This document shows positions 20,060 to 33,431 of a DNA stretch of 64,000 nucleotides, one piece after another. The stretch is from Odontocerum albicorne (taxonomy: Eukaryota; Arthropoda; Insecta; Trichoptera; Odontoceridae): assembly GCA_949825065.1 (NCBI GenBank), contig OX463862.1, positions 16,797,592 through 16,861,591 of the forward strand. The letters run 5' to 3'. A program made the translations under genes and the position numbers. Positions within the stretch are counted from its first letter, which is position 1; each line of letters starts with the position of its first letter. The notes under the pieces were generated by a model. The model searched no databases, was not told the DNA's origin, and was given only the letters and a program-made list of their open reading frames with translations.

Positions 20060-23000
20060 TGGAACACACCTTGGACCGAACATCGTCATTTGGGACTAAA
20101 TAATACCTTCTTGGACCATACACCGTCATCTTGGACCAAATAATACTTTCTTGGACCGTACACCGTCATCTTGGACCAAATAATACTTTCCTGGACCTTA
20201 CACCATCATATTGGACAAATAATACTTTCTTGGACCATACACCCTCATCTTGGACCAAATAATACTTTCTTGGACCGTACACCGTCATCTTGGACCAAAT
20301 AAAACTTACTTGGACCATACACCGTCATCTTGGACCAAAAAATACTTTCTTGAACCATACACCGTCATCTTGGTCCAAATAATATTTTTTGAACCATACA
20401 CCATCATCTTGGACCAAATAATACTTTCTTGGACCGTACACCGTCATCTTGGACCAAATAATACTTTCTTGGACCGTACACCATCATCTTGGACCAAATA
20501 ATACTTTCTTGGACCATACACTGTCATCTTGGACCAAATCATTCTTTCTTGGACCAAACACCGTCATCTTGAACCAAATAATACTTTCTTGGACCGTACA
20601 CCATCATCTTGGACCAAATAATACTTTCTTGGACCATACACCATCATCTTGGACCAAATAATACTTTCTTGGACCGTACACCGTCATCTTGGACCAAATA
20701 ATACTTTCTTGGGCCATACACCATCATCTTAGACCAATTAATACTTTCTTGGACCGTACACCGTCATCTCGGACCAAATAATTCTTTCTTGGACCGTACA
20801 CCGTCATCTTGGACCAAATAATACTTTCTTGGGCCATACACCATCATCTTGGACCAATTAATACTTTCTTGGACCGTACACCGTCATCTTGGACCAAATA
20901 ATACTTTCTTGGACCATACACCGTCATCTTGGACCAAATAATACTTTCTTGGACCGTACACCGTCATCTTGGACCAAATAATACTTTCTTGGACCATACA
21001 CCGTCATCTTGGACCAAATAATACTTTCTTGGACCATACACCATCATCTTGAAACAAATAATACTTTCTTGGACCATACACCGTCATCTTGGACCAAGTA
21101 ATACTTTCTTGGACCATACACCGTCATCTTGGACCAAATAATATTTTCTTGGGCCATACACCGTCATCTTGGACCAAATAATACTTTCTTGCACCATACA
21201 CCGTCATCGTGGACTAAATAATACTTTCTTGGACCATACACCGTCATCTTGGACCAAATAATACTTTCTTGAACCATACACCGTCATCTTGGACAAAGTA
21301 TACTTTTTTGGACCATACACCGTTATCTTGGACCAAGTAAGACTTTCTTGGACCATACACCGTCATCTTGGACCAAGTAATACTTTCTTGGACCATACAC
21401 CGTCATCTTGGACCAATTATTACTTTCTTGGACCATACACCGTCATCTTGGACCAAATAATACTTTCTTGGACCATACTTCGTCATCTTCGACCTTCTTG
21501 TGTCATACATCGTCATCTTGGATCAAATAATACTTTCTTGGACCATACACCGTCATCTTGGACCAGATAATACTTTATTGGACCATACACCGTCATCTTG
21601 GACCAAATAATACTTTCTTGGACCATACACCATCATCTTGAACCAAATAATACTTTCTTGGACCATACACCGTCATCTTGGACCAAGTAATACTTTCTTG
21701 GACCATACACCGTCATCTTGGACCAAATAATATTTTTTTGGGCTATACACCGTCATCTTGGACCAAATAATACTTTCTTGCACCATAAACCGTCATCGTG
21801 GACTATATAATACTTTCTTGGACCATACACCGTCATCTTGGACCAAATAATACTTTCTTGAACCATACACCGTCATCTTGGACAAAGTATACTTTTTTGG
21901 ACCATACACCGTTATCTTGGACCAAGTAATACTTTCTTGGACCATACACCGTCATCTTGGACCAAGTAATACTTTCTTGGACCATACACCGTCATCTTGG
22001 ACCAATTATTACTTTCTTGGACCATACACCGTCATCTTGGACCAAATAATACTTTCTTGGACCATACTTCGTCATCTTCGACCTTCTTGTGTCATACACC
22101 GTCATTTTGGATCAAATAATACTTTCTTGGACCATACACCGTCATCTTGGACCAAATAATACTTTCTTGGACCATACACCGTCATCTTGGACTATACACC
22201 ATCATCTTGAACCAAATAATACTTTCTTGGACCATACACCGTCATCTTGGACCAAGTAATACTTTTTTGGACCATACACCGTCATCTTGGACCAAATAAT
22301 ATTTTCTTGGGCCATACACCGTCATCTTGCACCAAATAATACTTTCTTGCACCATACACCGTCATCGTGGACTAAATAATACTTTCTTGGACCATACACC
22401 GTCATCTTGGACCAAATAATACTTTCTTGAACCATACACCGTCATCTTGGACAAATTATACTTTTTTGGACCATACACCGTCATCTTGGACCAAGTAATA
22501 CTTTCTTGGACCATACACCGTCATCTTGGACCAAATAATATTTTTTTGGGCTATACACCGTCATCTTGGACCAAATAATACTTTCTTGCACCATAAACCG
22601 TCATCGTGGACTAAATAATACTTTCTTGGACCATACACCGTCATCTTGGACCAAATAATACTTTCTTGAACCATACACCGTCATCTTGGACAAAGTATAC
22701 TTTTTTGGACCATACACCGTTATCTTGGACCAAGTAATACTTTCTTGGACCATACACCGTCATCTTGGACCAAGTAATACTTTCTTGGACCATACACCGT
22801 CATCTTGGACCAAATAATACTTTCTTGGACCATACTTCGTCATCTTCGACCTTCTTGTGTCATACACCGTCATTTTGGATCAAATAATACTTTCTTGGAC
22901 CATACACCGTCATCTTGGACCAAATAATACTTTCTTGGACCATATACCGTCATCTTGGACCATACACCATCATCTTGAACCAAATAATACTTTCTTGGAC

Positions 23001-26000
23001 CATACACCGTCATCTTGGACCAAGTAATACTTTTTTGGACCATACACCGTCATCTTGGACCAAATAATATTTTCTTGGGCCATACACCGTCATCTTGCAC
23101 CAAATAATACTTTCTTGCACCATACACCGTCATCGTGGACTAAATAATACTTTCTTGGACCATACACCGTCATCTTGGACCAAATAATACTTTCTTGAAC
23201 CATACACCGTCATCTTGGACAAAGTATACTTTTTTGGACCATACACCGTTATCTTGGACCAAGTAATACTTTCTTGGACCATACACCGTCATCTTGGACC
23301 AAATAATACTTTCTTGGACCATACTTCGTCATCTTCGACCTTCTTGTGTCATACATCGTCATCTTGGATCAAATAATACTTTCTTGGACCATACACCGTC
23401 ATCTTGGACCAAATAATACTTTCTTGGACCATACACCGTCATCTTGGACCAAATAATATTTTCTTGGGCCATACACCGTCATCTTGGACCAAATAATACT
23501 TTCTTGCACCATACACCGTCATCGTGGACTAAATAATACTTTCCTGGACCATACACCGTCATCTTGGACCAAATAATACTTTCTTGAACCATACACCGTC
23601 ATCTTGGACAAAGTATACTTTTTTGAACCATACACCGTTATCTTGGACCAAGTAATACTTTCTTGGACCATACACCGTCATCTTGGACCAAGTAATACTT
23701 TCTTGGACCATACACCGTCATCTTGGACCAATTATTACTTTCTTGGACCATACACCGTCATCTTGGACCAAATAATACTTTCTTGGACCATACTTCGTCA
23801 TCTTCGACCTTCTTGTGTCATACATCGTCATTTTGGATCAAATAATACTTTCTTGGACCATACACCGTCATCTTGGACCAAATAATATTTTCTTGGACCA
23901 TACACCGTCATCTTGGACCATACACCATCATCTTGAACCAAATAATACTTTCTTGGACCATACACCGTCATCTTGGACCAAGTAATACTTTTTTGGACCA
24001 TACACCGTCATCTTGGACCAAATAATATTTTCTTGGGCCATACACCGTCATCTTGGACCAAATAATACTTTCTTGGACCGTACACCATCATCTTGGACCA
24101 AATAATACTTTCTTGGACCATACACTGTCATCTTGGACCAAATCATTCTTTCTTGGACCAAACACCGTCATCTTGAACCAAATAATACTTTCTTGGACCG
24201 TACACCATCATCTTGGACCAAATAATACTTTCTTGGACCATACACCATCATCTTGGACCAAATAATACTTTCTTGGACCGTACACCGTCATCTTGGACCA
24301 AATAATACTTTCTTGGGCCATACACCATCATCTTGGACCAATTAATACTTTCTTGGACCGTACACCGTCATCTCGGACCAAATAATTCTTTCTTGGACCA
24401 TACACCGTCATCTTGGACCAAATAATACTTTCTTGGGCCATACACCATCATCTTGGACCAATTAATACTTTCTTGGACCGTACACCGTCATCTTGGACCA
24501 AATAATACTTTCTTGGACCATACACCGTCATCTTGGACCAAATAATACTTTCTTGGACCGTACACCGTCATCTTGGACCAAATAATACTTTCTTGGACCA
24601 TACACCGTCATCTTGGACCAAATAATACTTTCTTGGACCATACACCATCATCTTGAAACAAATAATACTTTCTTGGACCATACACCGTCATCTTGGACCA
24701 AGTAATACTTTCTTGGACCATACACCGTCATCTTGGACCAAATAATATTTTCTTGGACCATACACCGTCATCTTGGACCAAATAATACTTTCTTGAACCA
24801 TACACCGTCATCTTGGACAAAGTATACTTTTTTGGACCATACACCGTTATCTTGGACCAAGTAAGATTTTCTTGGACCATACACCGTCATCTTGGACCAA
24901 GTAATACTTTCTTGGACCATACACCGTCATCTTGGACCAATTATTACTTTCTTGGACCATACACCGTCATCTTGGACCAAATAATACTTTCTTGGACCAT
25001 ACTTCGTCATCTTCGACCTTCTTGTGTCATACATCGTCATCTTGGATCAAATAATACTTTCTTGGACCATACACCGTCATCTTGGACCAGATAATACTTT
25101 ATTGGACCATACACCGTCATCTTGGACCAAATAATACTTTCTTGGACCATACACCATCATCTTGAACCAAATAATACTTTCTTGGACCATACACCGTCAT
25201 CTTGGACCGAGTAATACTTTCTTGGACCATACACCGTCATCTTGGACCAAATAATATTTTTTTGGGCTATACACCGTCATCTTGGACCAAATAATACTTT
25301 CTTGCACCATAAACCGTCATCGTGGACTATATAATACTTTCTTGGACCATACACCGTCATCTTGGACCAAATAATACTTTCTTGAACCATACACCGTCAT
25401 CTTGGACAAAGTATACTTTTTTGGACCATACACCGTTATCTTGGACCAAGTAATACTTTCTTGGACCATACACCGTCATCTTGGACCAAGTAATACTTTC
25501 TTGGACCATACACCGTCATCTTGGACCAATTATTACTTTCTTGGACCATACACCGTCATCTTGGACCAAATAATACTTTCTTGGACCATACTTCGTCATC
25601 TTCGACCTTCTTGTGTCATACACCGTCATTTAGGATCAAATAATACTTTCTTGGACCATACACCGTCATCTTGGACCAAATAATACTTTCTTGGACCATA
25701 CACCGTCATCTTGGACTATACACCATCATCTTGAACCAAATAATACTTTCTTGGACCATACACCGTCATCTTGGACCAAGTAATACTTTTTTGGACCATA
25801 CACCGTCATCTTGGACTAAATAATATTTTCTTGGGCCATACACCGTCATCTTGCACCAAATAATACTTTCTTGCACCATACACCGTCATCGTGGACTAAA
25901 TAATACTTTCTTGGACCATACACCGTCATCTTGGACCAAATAATACTTTCTTGAACCATACACCGTCATCTTGGACAAAGTATACTTTTTTGGACCATAC

Positions 26001-29000
26001 ACCGTCATCTTGGACCAAGTTATACTTTCTTGGACCATACACCGTCATCTTGGACCAAATAATATTTTTTTGGGCTATACACCGTCATCTTGGACCAAAT
26101 AATACTTTCTTGCACCATAAACCGTCATCGTGGACTAAATAATACTTTCTTGGACCATACACCGTCATCTTGGACCAAATAATACTTTCTTGAACCATAC
26201 ACCGTCATCTTGGACAAAGTATACTTTTTTGGACCATACACCGTTATCTTGGACCAAGTAATACTTTCTTGGACCATACACCGTCATCTTGGACCAAGTA
26301 ATACTTTCTTGGACCATACACCGTCATCTTGGACCAATTATTACTTTCTTGGACCATACACCGTCATCTTGGACCAAATAATACTTTCTTGGACCATACT
26401 TCGTCATCTTCGACCTTCTTGTGTCATACACCGTCATTTTGGATCAAATAATACTTTCTTGGACCATACACCGTCATCTTGGACCAAATAATACTTTCTT
26501 GGACCATACACCGTCATCTTGGACCATACACCATCATCTTGAACCAAATAATACTTTCTTGGACCATACACCGTCATCTTGGACCAAGTAATACTTTTTT
26601 GGACCATACACCGTCATCTTGGACCAAATAATATTTTCTTGGGCCATACACCGTCATCTTGCACCAAATAATACTTTCTTGCACCATACACCGTCATCGT
26701 GGACTAAATAATACTTTCTTGGACCATACACCGTCATCTTGGACCAAATAATATTTTTTTGGGCTATACACCGTCATCTTGGACCAAATAATACTTTCTT
26801 GCACCATAAACCGTCATCGTGGACTAAATAATACTTTCTTGGACCATACACCGTCATCTTGGACCAAATAATACTTTCTTGAACCATACACCGTCATCTT
26901 GGACAAAGTATACTTTTTTGGACCATACACCGTTATCTTGGACCAAGTAATACTTTCTTGGACCATACACCGTCATCTTGGACCAAGTAATACTTTCTTG
27001 GACCATACACCGTCATCTTGGACCAATTATTACTTTCTTGGACCATACACCGTCATCTTGGACCAAATAATACTTTCTTGGACCATACTTCGTCATCTTC
27101 GACCTTCTTGTGTCATACATCGTCATCTTGGATCAAATAATACTTTCTTGGACCATACACCGTCATCTTGGACCAGATAATACTTTATTGGACCATACAC
27201 CGTCATCTTGGACCAAATAATACTTTCTTGGACCATACACCATCATCTTGAACCAAATAATACTTTCTTGGACCATACACCGTCATCTTGGACCAAGTAA
27301 TACTTTCTTGGACCATACACCGTCATCTTGGACCAAATAATATTTTTTTTTGGCTTTACACCGTCATCTTGGACCAAATAATACTTTCTTGCACCATAAA
27401 CCGTCATCGTGGACTATATAATACTTTCTTGGACCATACACCGTCATCTTGGACCAAATAATACTTTCTTGAACCATACACCGTCATCTTGGACAAAGTA
27501 TACTTTTTTGGACCATACACCGTTATCTTGGACCAAGTAATACTTTCTTGGACCATACACCGTCATCTTGGACCAAGTAATACTTTCTTGGACCATACAC
27601 CGTCATCTTGGACCAATTATTACTTTCTTGGACCATACACCGTCATCTTGGACCAAATAATACTTTCTTGGACCATACTTCGTCATCTTCGACCTTCTTG
27701 TGTCATACACCGTCATTTAGGATCAAATAATACTTTCTTGGACCATACACCGTCATCTTGGACCAAATAATACTTTCTTGGACCATACACCGTCATCTTG
27801 GACTATACACCATCATCTTGAACCAAATAATACTTTCTTGGACCATACACCGTCATCTTGGACCAAGTAATACTTTTTTGGACCATACACCGTCATCTTG
27901 GACTAAATAATATTTTCTTGGGCCATACACCGTCATCTTGCACCAAATAATACTTTCTTGCACCATACACCGTCATCGTGGACTAAATAATACTTTCTTG
28001 GACCATACACCGTCATCTTGGACCAAATAATACTTTCTTGAACCATACACCGTCATCTTGGACAAAGTATACTTTTTTGGGCCATACACCGTCATCTTGG
28101 ACCAAGTTATACTTTCTTGGACCATACACCGTCATCTTGGACCAAATAATATTTTTTTGGGCTATACACCGTCATCTTGGACCAAATAATACTTTCTTGC
28201 ACCATAAACCGTCATCGTGGACTAAATAATACTTTCTTGGACCATACACCGTCATCTTGGACCAAATAATACTTTCTTGAACCATACACCGTCATCTTGG
28301 ACAAAGTATACTTTTTTGGACCATACACCGTTATCTTGGACCAAGTAATACTTTCTTGGACCATACACCGTCATCTTGGACCAAGTAATACTTTCTTGGA
28401 CCATACACCGTCATCTTGGACCAATTATTACTTTCTTGGACCATACACCGTCATCTTGGACCAAATAATACTTTCTTGGACCATACTTCGTCATCTTCGA
28501 CCTTCTTGTGTCATACACCGTCATTTTGGATCAAATAATACTTTCTTGGACCATACACCGTCATCTTGGACCAAATAATACTTTCTTGGACCATACACCG
28601 TCATCTTGGACCATACACCATCATCTTGAACCAAACAATACTTTCTTGGACCATACACCGTCATCTTGGACCAAGTAATACTTTTTTGGACCATACACCG
28701 TCATCTTGGACCAAATAATATTTTCTTGGGCCATACACCGTCATCTTGCACCAAATAATACTTTCTTGCACCATACACCGTCATCGTGGACTAAATAATA
28801 CTTTCTTGGACCATACACCGTCATCTTGGACCAAATAATACTTTCTTGAACCATACACCGTCATCTTGGACAAAGTATACTTTTTTGGACCATACACCGT
28901 TATCTTGGACCAAGTAATACTTTCTTGGACCATACACCGTCATCTTGGACCAAATAATACTTTCTTGGACCATACTTCGTCATCTTCGACCTTCTTGTGT

Positions 29001-30140
29001 CATACATCGTCATCTTGGATCAAATAATACTTTCTTGGACCATACACCGTCATCTTGGACCAAATAATACTTTCTTGGACCGTACACCGTCATCTTGGAC
29101 CAAATAATATTTTCTTGGGCCATACACCGTCATCTTGGACCAAATAATACTTTCTTGCACCATACACCGTCATCGTGGACTAAATAATACTTTCCTGGAC
29201 CATACACCGTCATCTTGGACCAAATAATACTTTCTTGAACCATACACCGTCATCTTGGACAAAGTATACTTTTTTGGACCATACACCGTTATCTTGGACC
29301 AAGTAATACTTTCTTGGACCATACACCGTCATCTTGGACCAAGTAATACTTTCTTGGACCATACACCGTCATCTTGGACCAATTATTACTTTCTTGGACC
29401 ATACACCGTCATCTTGGACCAAATAATACTTTCTTGGACCATACTTCGTCATCTTCGACCTACTTGTGTCATACATCGTCATTTTGGATCAAATAATACT
29501 TTCTTGGACCATACACCGTCATCTTGGACCAAATAATATTTTCTTGGACCATACACCGTCATCTTGGACCATACACCATCATCTTGAACCAAATAATACT
29601 TTCTTGGACCATACACCGTCATCTTGGACCAAGTAATACTTTTTTGGACCATACACCATCATCTTGGACCAAATAATATTTTCTTGGGCCATACACCGTC
29701 ATCTTGGACCAAATAATACTTTCTTGCACCATACACCGTCATTGTGGACTAAATAATACTTTCTTGGACCATACACCGTCATCTTGGACCAAATAATACT
29801 TTCTTGAACCATACACCGTCATCTTGGACAAAGTATACTTTTTTGGACCATACACCGTTATCTTGGACCAAGTAATACTTTCTTGGACCATACACCGTCA
29901 TCTTGGACCAAATAATACTTTCTTGGACCATACACCGTCATCTTGGACCAAATAATACTTTCTTGGACCATACACCGTCATCTTGGACCAAATAATACTT
30001 TCTTGGACCATACACCGTCATCTTGGACCAAATAATACTTTCTTGGTTCATACTTCGTCATCTTCGACCAAAGAATACCTTCTTGTGTCATACATGGTCA
30101 TCTTGGATCAAATAGTGCCTCCTTGGACTATACATCGTCA
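20060..30140. repeat. satellite array of 40-bp monomers, about 10 kb
   Basis: About 250 direct copies of a 40-bp unit made of ACCATACACCGTCATCTTGG followed by ACCAAATAATACTTTCTTGG. Common variants are AAGTAATAC, AATTATTAC, a shortened ACAAAGTATACTTTTTTGG unit, TTGGGCCATAC, and a unit lacking about 10 bases (TCGACCTTCTTGTGTC). Because 40 is not a multiple of three, each frame meets TAA (ACC AAA TAA) every 120 bases except where variants remove it. The repeated 93-codon open frames (SWTIHRHLGPSNTFLDH) therefore lack real ATG starts and are not genes. Variant order shows nested duplications of hundreds to thousands of bases. Confidence 0.97.
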
Positions 30141-30371
30141 AGTGTACGGTGAAGATGCTATGAATGAAAGGATAGCTCGTCGATGGTTTTTGCTTTTCAA
30201 TGACGGTAATTTCGACTTGAAAGACATGGAGCGTTCCGGACGACTAGTGGACTTCGATGAAGACCGCTTAAACCATATTATTCATGAAGATCTCCTTCAA
30301 ACATTTTTCATCACCATTTTTTTTCCATCACTATTTTCAAACTATTTTTCACAACTTATGTTAACACCCAA
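30141..30371 (+). mobile_element. truncated mariner remnant at the satellite edge
   Basis: The satellite stops in mid-unit at CATCGTCA and the sequence continues as transposase codons: VYGEDAMNERIARRWFLLF, NDGNFDLKDMERSGRLVDF, RLNHIIHEDLLQTFF. This is the N-terminal helix-turn-helix region of a mariner. Without any catalytic domain it then reaches the terminal repeat AACTTATGTTAACACCCAA, ending at 30371 before TA. The 5' end is lost and the interior is deleted. It is the same family as 42517-43210. Confidence 0.8.
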
Positions 30372-30373
30372 TA

Positions 30374-30867
30374 GAAGCCGATGTTACTTCTATATCTAGT
30401 GATAGGTTACTTCTACATGTAGTCGACGTTACTTCTATATGTAGCTATACTATAACTCTTGGTATTTAATTTTAACTATGTGTTATGTAAAGGACACTTA
30501 AGTGTCGTTTATTGTGTTAATAAATAAATAAATATAAGTATATGAGATGGTCACATGTCCGCTTTTCCTCTATAATTAATAATCTACTATTATGATACTC
30601 ATGACAAAATACGTGTATATATAATCGTCCCAATGATTATAAATTGAGTAATATTATAAAAATTGAATATATTTAATATCAGTTACATAAAGTAGTTATG
30701 AATTTTGAAAGTAAAATTAGAGAAATCTCGACAAAGAAGGATCAAGAGGTTGTTTTTTTGTGAAAAGAGATTTTAGTTATTTTACAATCAAAACGTATGT
30801 TTATTGAAGAAAAAGATTTATACTCGTACAAATACGTATTACATGTGACACTGATTAAGTCTTCGAT
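30374..30867. other. no recognisable gene
   Basis: Begins with three short repeats of GATGTTACTTCTATATGTAG type (30378-30445), then AT-rich sequence containing GGACACTTAAGTGTCG and (AATA)n. Confidence 0.45.
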
Positions 30868-30960
30868 GACGACCTCCGTGGCTTAGTTGTTAAAACGCTT
30901 GACTTTCATCCGAGGATTTCGGGTTTGATTTCCGATGGAATCCGAAAAAAAAAAAAATTC
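30868..30960 (+). mobile_element. SINE head fragment (tRNA-derived)
   Basis: ACGACCTCCGTGGCTTAGTT and GATTTCGGGTTTGATTTCC are the A- and B-box regions of the main SINE family, followed by GGAATCCG and a long A run. Body and tail are missing. Confidence 0.6.
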
Positions 30961-31233
30961 AATTCAAAACCGTACAAATATGAGTGAAATATAAAGTAGT
31001 TTAAGACCGAGGAAATAATAGTTGGATCAAGTGAATAAAAAGTAACAAGAAATAAATTTAAAAACTCAAATAAACCGTAGGTTTCGAATGAGAATTTATA
31101 TGTATGTAGAAGGGGCTAAAGATGTGTCGCGGTAGAAAATTTTGGCGCTTTGTTCTCTCTACATACCTCGGTAGGGAAAAAGTCAGTATGGTATGTAAAT
31201 ACATTTATATTTATCAATTAATAACTTTTTTTT

Positions 31234-31367
31234 CCACTAACTACATTAGTCCTCGCAACACGAGTTTTTACCTCCTATCCCAAGGCTTTCTTCGGGCTCA
31301 CTATGTTTGAAGAGATCTTGGGATACGAGGTAGAAACACGTGTAGCAGAGACTAATGTCATTAGTGG
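31234..31367. repeat. imperfect inverted repeat, about 50-base arms
   Basis: CCACTAACTACATTAGTC...TACCTCCTATCCCAAG on the left pairs with CTTGGGATACGAGGTAG...GACTAATGTCATTAGTGG on the right, with a loop of about 35 bases. It could be a MITE or foldback element. I saw no clear target duplication. Confidence 0.65.
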
Positions 31368-31917
31368 AATAACATAGTAATTATTGTTATATATTCTAAT
31401 ACTGAGTTCCACAAAGTTAAAGTCGAAACCTTTGATAAAGTATTTTGTATGTTCAAGTCTTGTAAAAAAGAGTTCATCTGGTACTCGTAACATTATTTAT
31501 ATGCGCTAAACGTGTGCGAGTGTTGTTGGCTCTTAATATGTAGTGATGCTGTAGTGATGCCAACACTTGGCATTTCTGTAGTTACTCTCGTGGTTTTAAG
31601 CCCGAATGCTTGATTAATAGGGCCGAAGACAATGTTGTCTCCCGGCCAAGCTCCTCAATATATTTGAATGACTTATTCGGAAAAGTTCAACTATACAAAT
31701 TAATAAAAGTCTTTGTGGCTGTTTTGTGACAAAAAAGAGTATTTTTATCTGAAAATCACCAGATATTCTTCCTCACGCAAGTCCATAGACAGATTTCAGT
31801 AAAAAAAGAAGAGGAACTCAGAAAGCTCTGATGACAAACATTGACTTGTTGGTGTTGCTATTTTAATAAAAACTGTGCAACGTTATATTGATACAAATAA
31901 TTTTCTATGTGGATCAT

Positions 31918-32597
31918 CAAACGTCATATTGGACAAAAATGTGACCCCTTTAGATGATACAACATTTTAGAATGATTTGATTTTCTGGGACCACGTAACG
32001 TCATCTTGTATAAAAAAGCTACACTCCTTGTATCATACAACGTCACCTTGGATCAAATAGTGCTTCATTGGACCACATTTCATCATCTTAGATTAAAGAG
32101 TGCCTCCATGAACTATACATCGTCATTTTGGACTAAAGTGTGCCTCCCATTTGATCAAAAATCGTCATCTTGAACCCAAGAGTGCTTGCTTGATCCATAC
32201 ATCGTCATTTTGAACTAAAAAGTGGCTTCTTGAACCATACATTGTTATCTTGTACCAAGAATTACCTCCTTGGGTCAAACATCGTTATTTTGAACCAAGA
32301 AGTACATTTTTGTATCATACATCGCCAGTTGGATCAAAGAGTCCCTCATTGAACCATACATCGTCATCTTAAACCAATAAGTATCTCCTTGGGCCATACA
32401 TCACCATCTTGAACCATAAAGTGCCTCCTTGGACCATAGATCGTCATCTTGTACCAAATAATGCCTCCACGGACTATACAATATCATATTGAACCAAAGA
32501 GTGCCTCCTTGGATCATACATCGTCATCTTGGACCTGAGTGTATCATATTTACAACTACCATCGTCGTCTTGGACCTACGTAGATCATATCGTCATG
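31918..32597. repeat. diverged 40-bp satellite, about 17 monomers
   Basis: The same 40-bp rhythm as the main array, with heavy divergence. Typical units contain AGAGTGCCTCCTTGGACC and ATACATCGTCATCTTGG. The last units of the main array (30090-30135, ATAGTGCCTCCTTGGAC) already have this form, so the two blocks are parts of one older array. Confidence 0.85.
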
Positions 32598-32705
32598 AAT
32601 TTAAACCAGTTTTTTTATATCAATGCATTATTTTAATGTTTGGTGTACTTGCACTATAATTTTTTTCTGTTTTGTATATACGAGTATGTGCATAAATATG
32701 TTATA

Positions 32706-33429
32706 CAGGTAACCTCCGTTCATCGCGACCCCGGTGAGTGCGGATTCGTTATAACGCGGTATTTTAAACACCACTTGTCCGGCTTCGACTCATTCCAGGA
32801 ATCGTCATAATGTGTAGTTGCACGAGTGAGGAATTTTTTTTTTCGTTCACTCACATAATACACATGTACATATATACGTAAATTCACGAGCGCGAGTGAG
32901 ACAAAATATGTAGCTATCAGAAACATCGACGAAACGTGGAATGAAGTAACCCAATATTGTATGAAGAGCGTTTGGAAAAGGTTGTTCAGAGAAATTGATG
33001 ATCAAATGAATTACGAAAACGATATTCAAAATATCGTCGAAGATATTAAGTGTTAAAATAATGGAAAAGGCCCTTTCTTTTCACAATCAGTGCATGCAGT
33101 TGTTAGAAGAAAATGAGGAAGATTATGAGCGAGTGAGTGCTAGCTGTAAAGCGTGGTTGTAATGGATTATTTGACGGTTATAGACAAATTTTACACAATA
33201 AACGTAGATAGGCCAAACAAGGAAATCTAGATTCTTTTTTGCAAAGTGGAAAAAATAAATAAATAATGAATTATATTTTATATGACATTGTTATTTAATG
33301 TTTATTTTAAAAATAAAATGTTTTTTAGAATCTAAATACGATTTTTTTTAAATCCCCCGTTGATCGCGGAATTTCGCTATCGCGGCAATGCCCGGAACGT
33401 ATCTCCCGCGATCAACGGGGGGTTACCTG
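32706..33429 (+). mobile_element. Tigger/pogo-like element, internally deleted, 724 bp
   Basis: The ends CAGGTAACCTCCGTTCATCG (32706 on) and CGATCAACGGGGGGTTACCTG (to 33429) are inverted repeats, flanked by TA at 32704-32705 and 33430-33431. The interior holds the C-terminus of a transposase. CAGG...CCTG ends, a TA target and GATCGCGG-type subterminal repeats fit the pogo/Tigger group. Confidence 0.85.
32890..33258 (+). pseudogene. Tigger/pogo-like transposase, C-terminal end
   Basis: The frame reads NIDETWNEVTQYCMKSVWKR then LF, a match to the NIxxAWxEVTxxxxxxxWKKL block before the end of Tigger transposases. A stop follows (IKC then TAA). Further blocks are EKALSFHNQCMQLLEENEED and, after a shift, AKQGNLDSFLQSGKNK and stop, the usual RQTSLDSFF-type close. 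The DDE catalytic domain and the DNA-binding domains are deleted. Confidence 0.8.
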
Positions 33430-33431
33430 TA

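Noticed and set aside
21289..29536. Ten near-identical 93-codon open frames in the satellite (SWTIHRHLGPSNTFLDH type)
   Set aside because: They need non-ATG starts, arise because the 40-base unit cycles through three frames, and end wherever AAATAA falls in frame. Conservation reflects DNA duplication and not coding.
20060..30140. CRISPR-like array
   Set aside because: Repeats are contiguous without unique spacers, and the surrounding DNA is eukaryotic.
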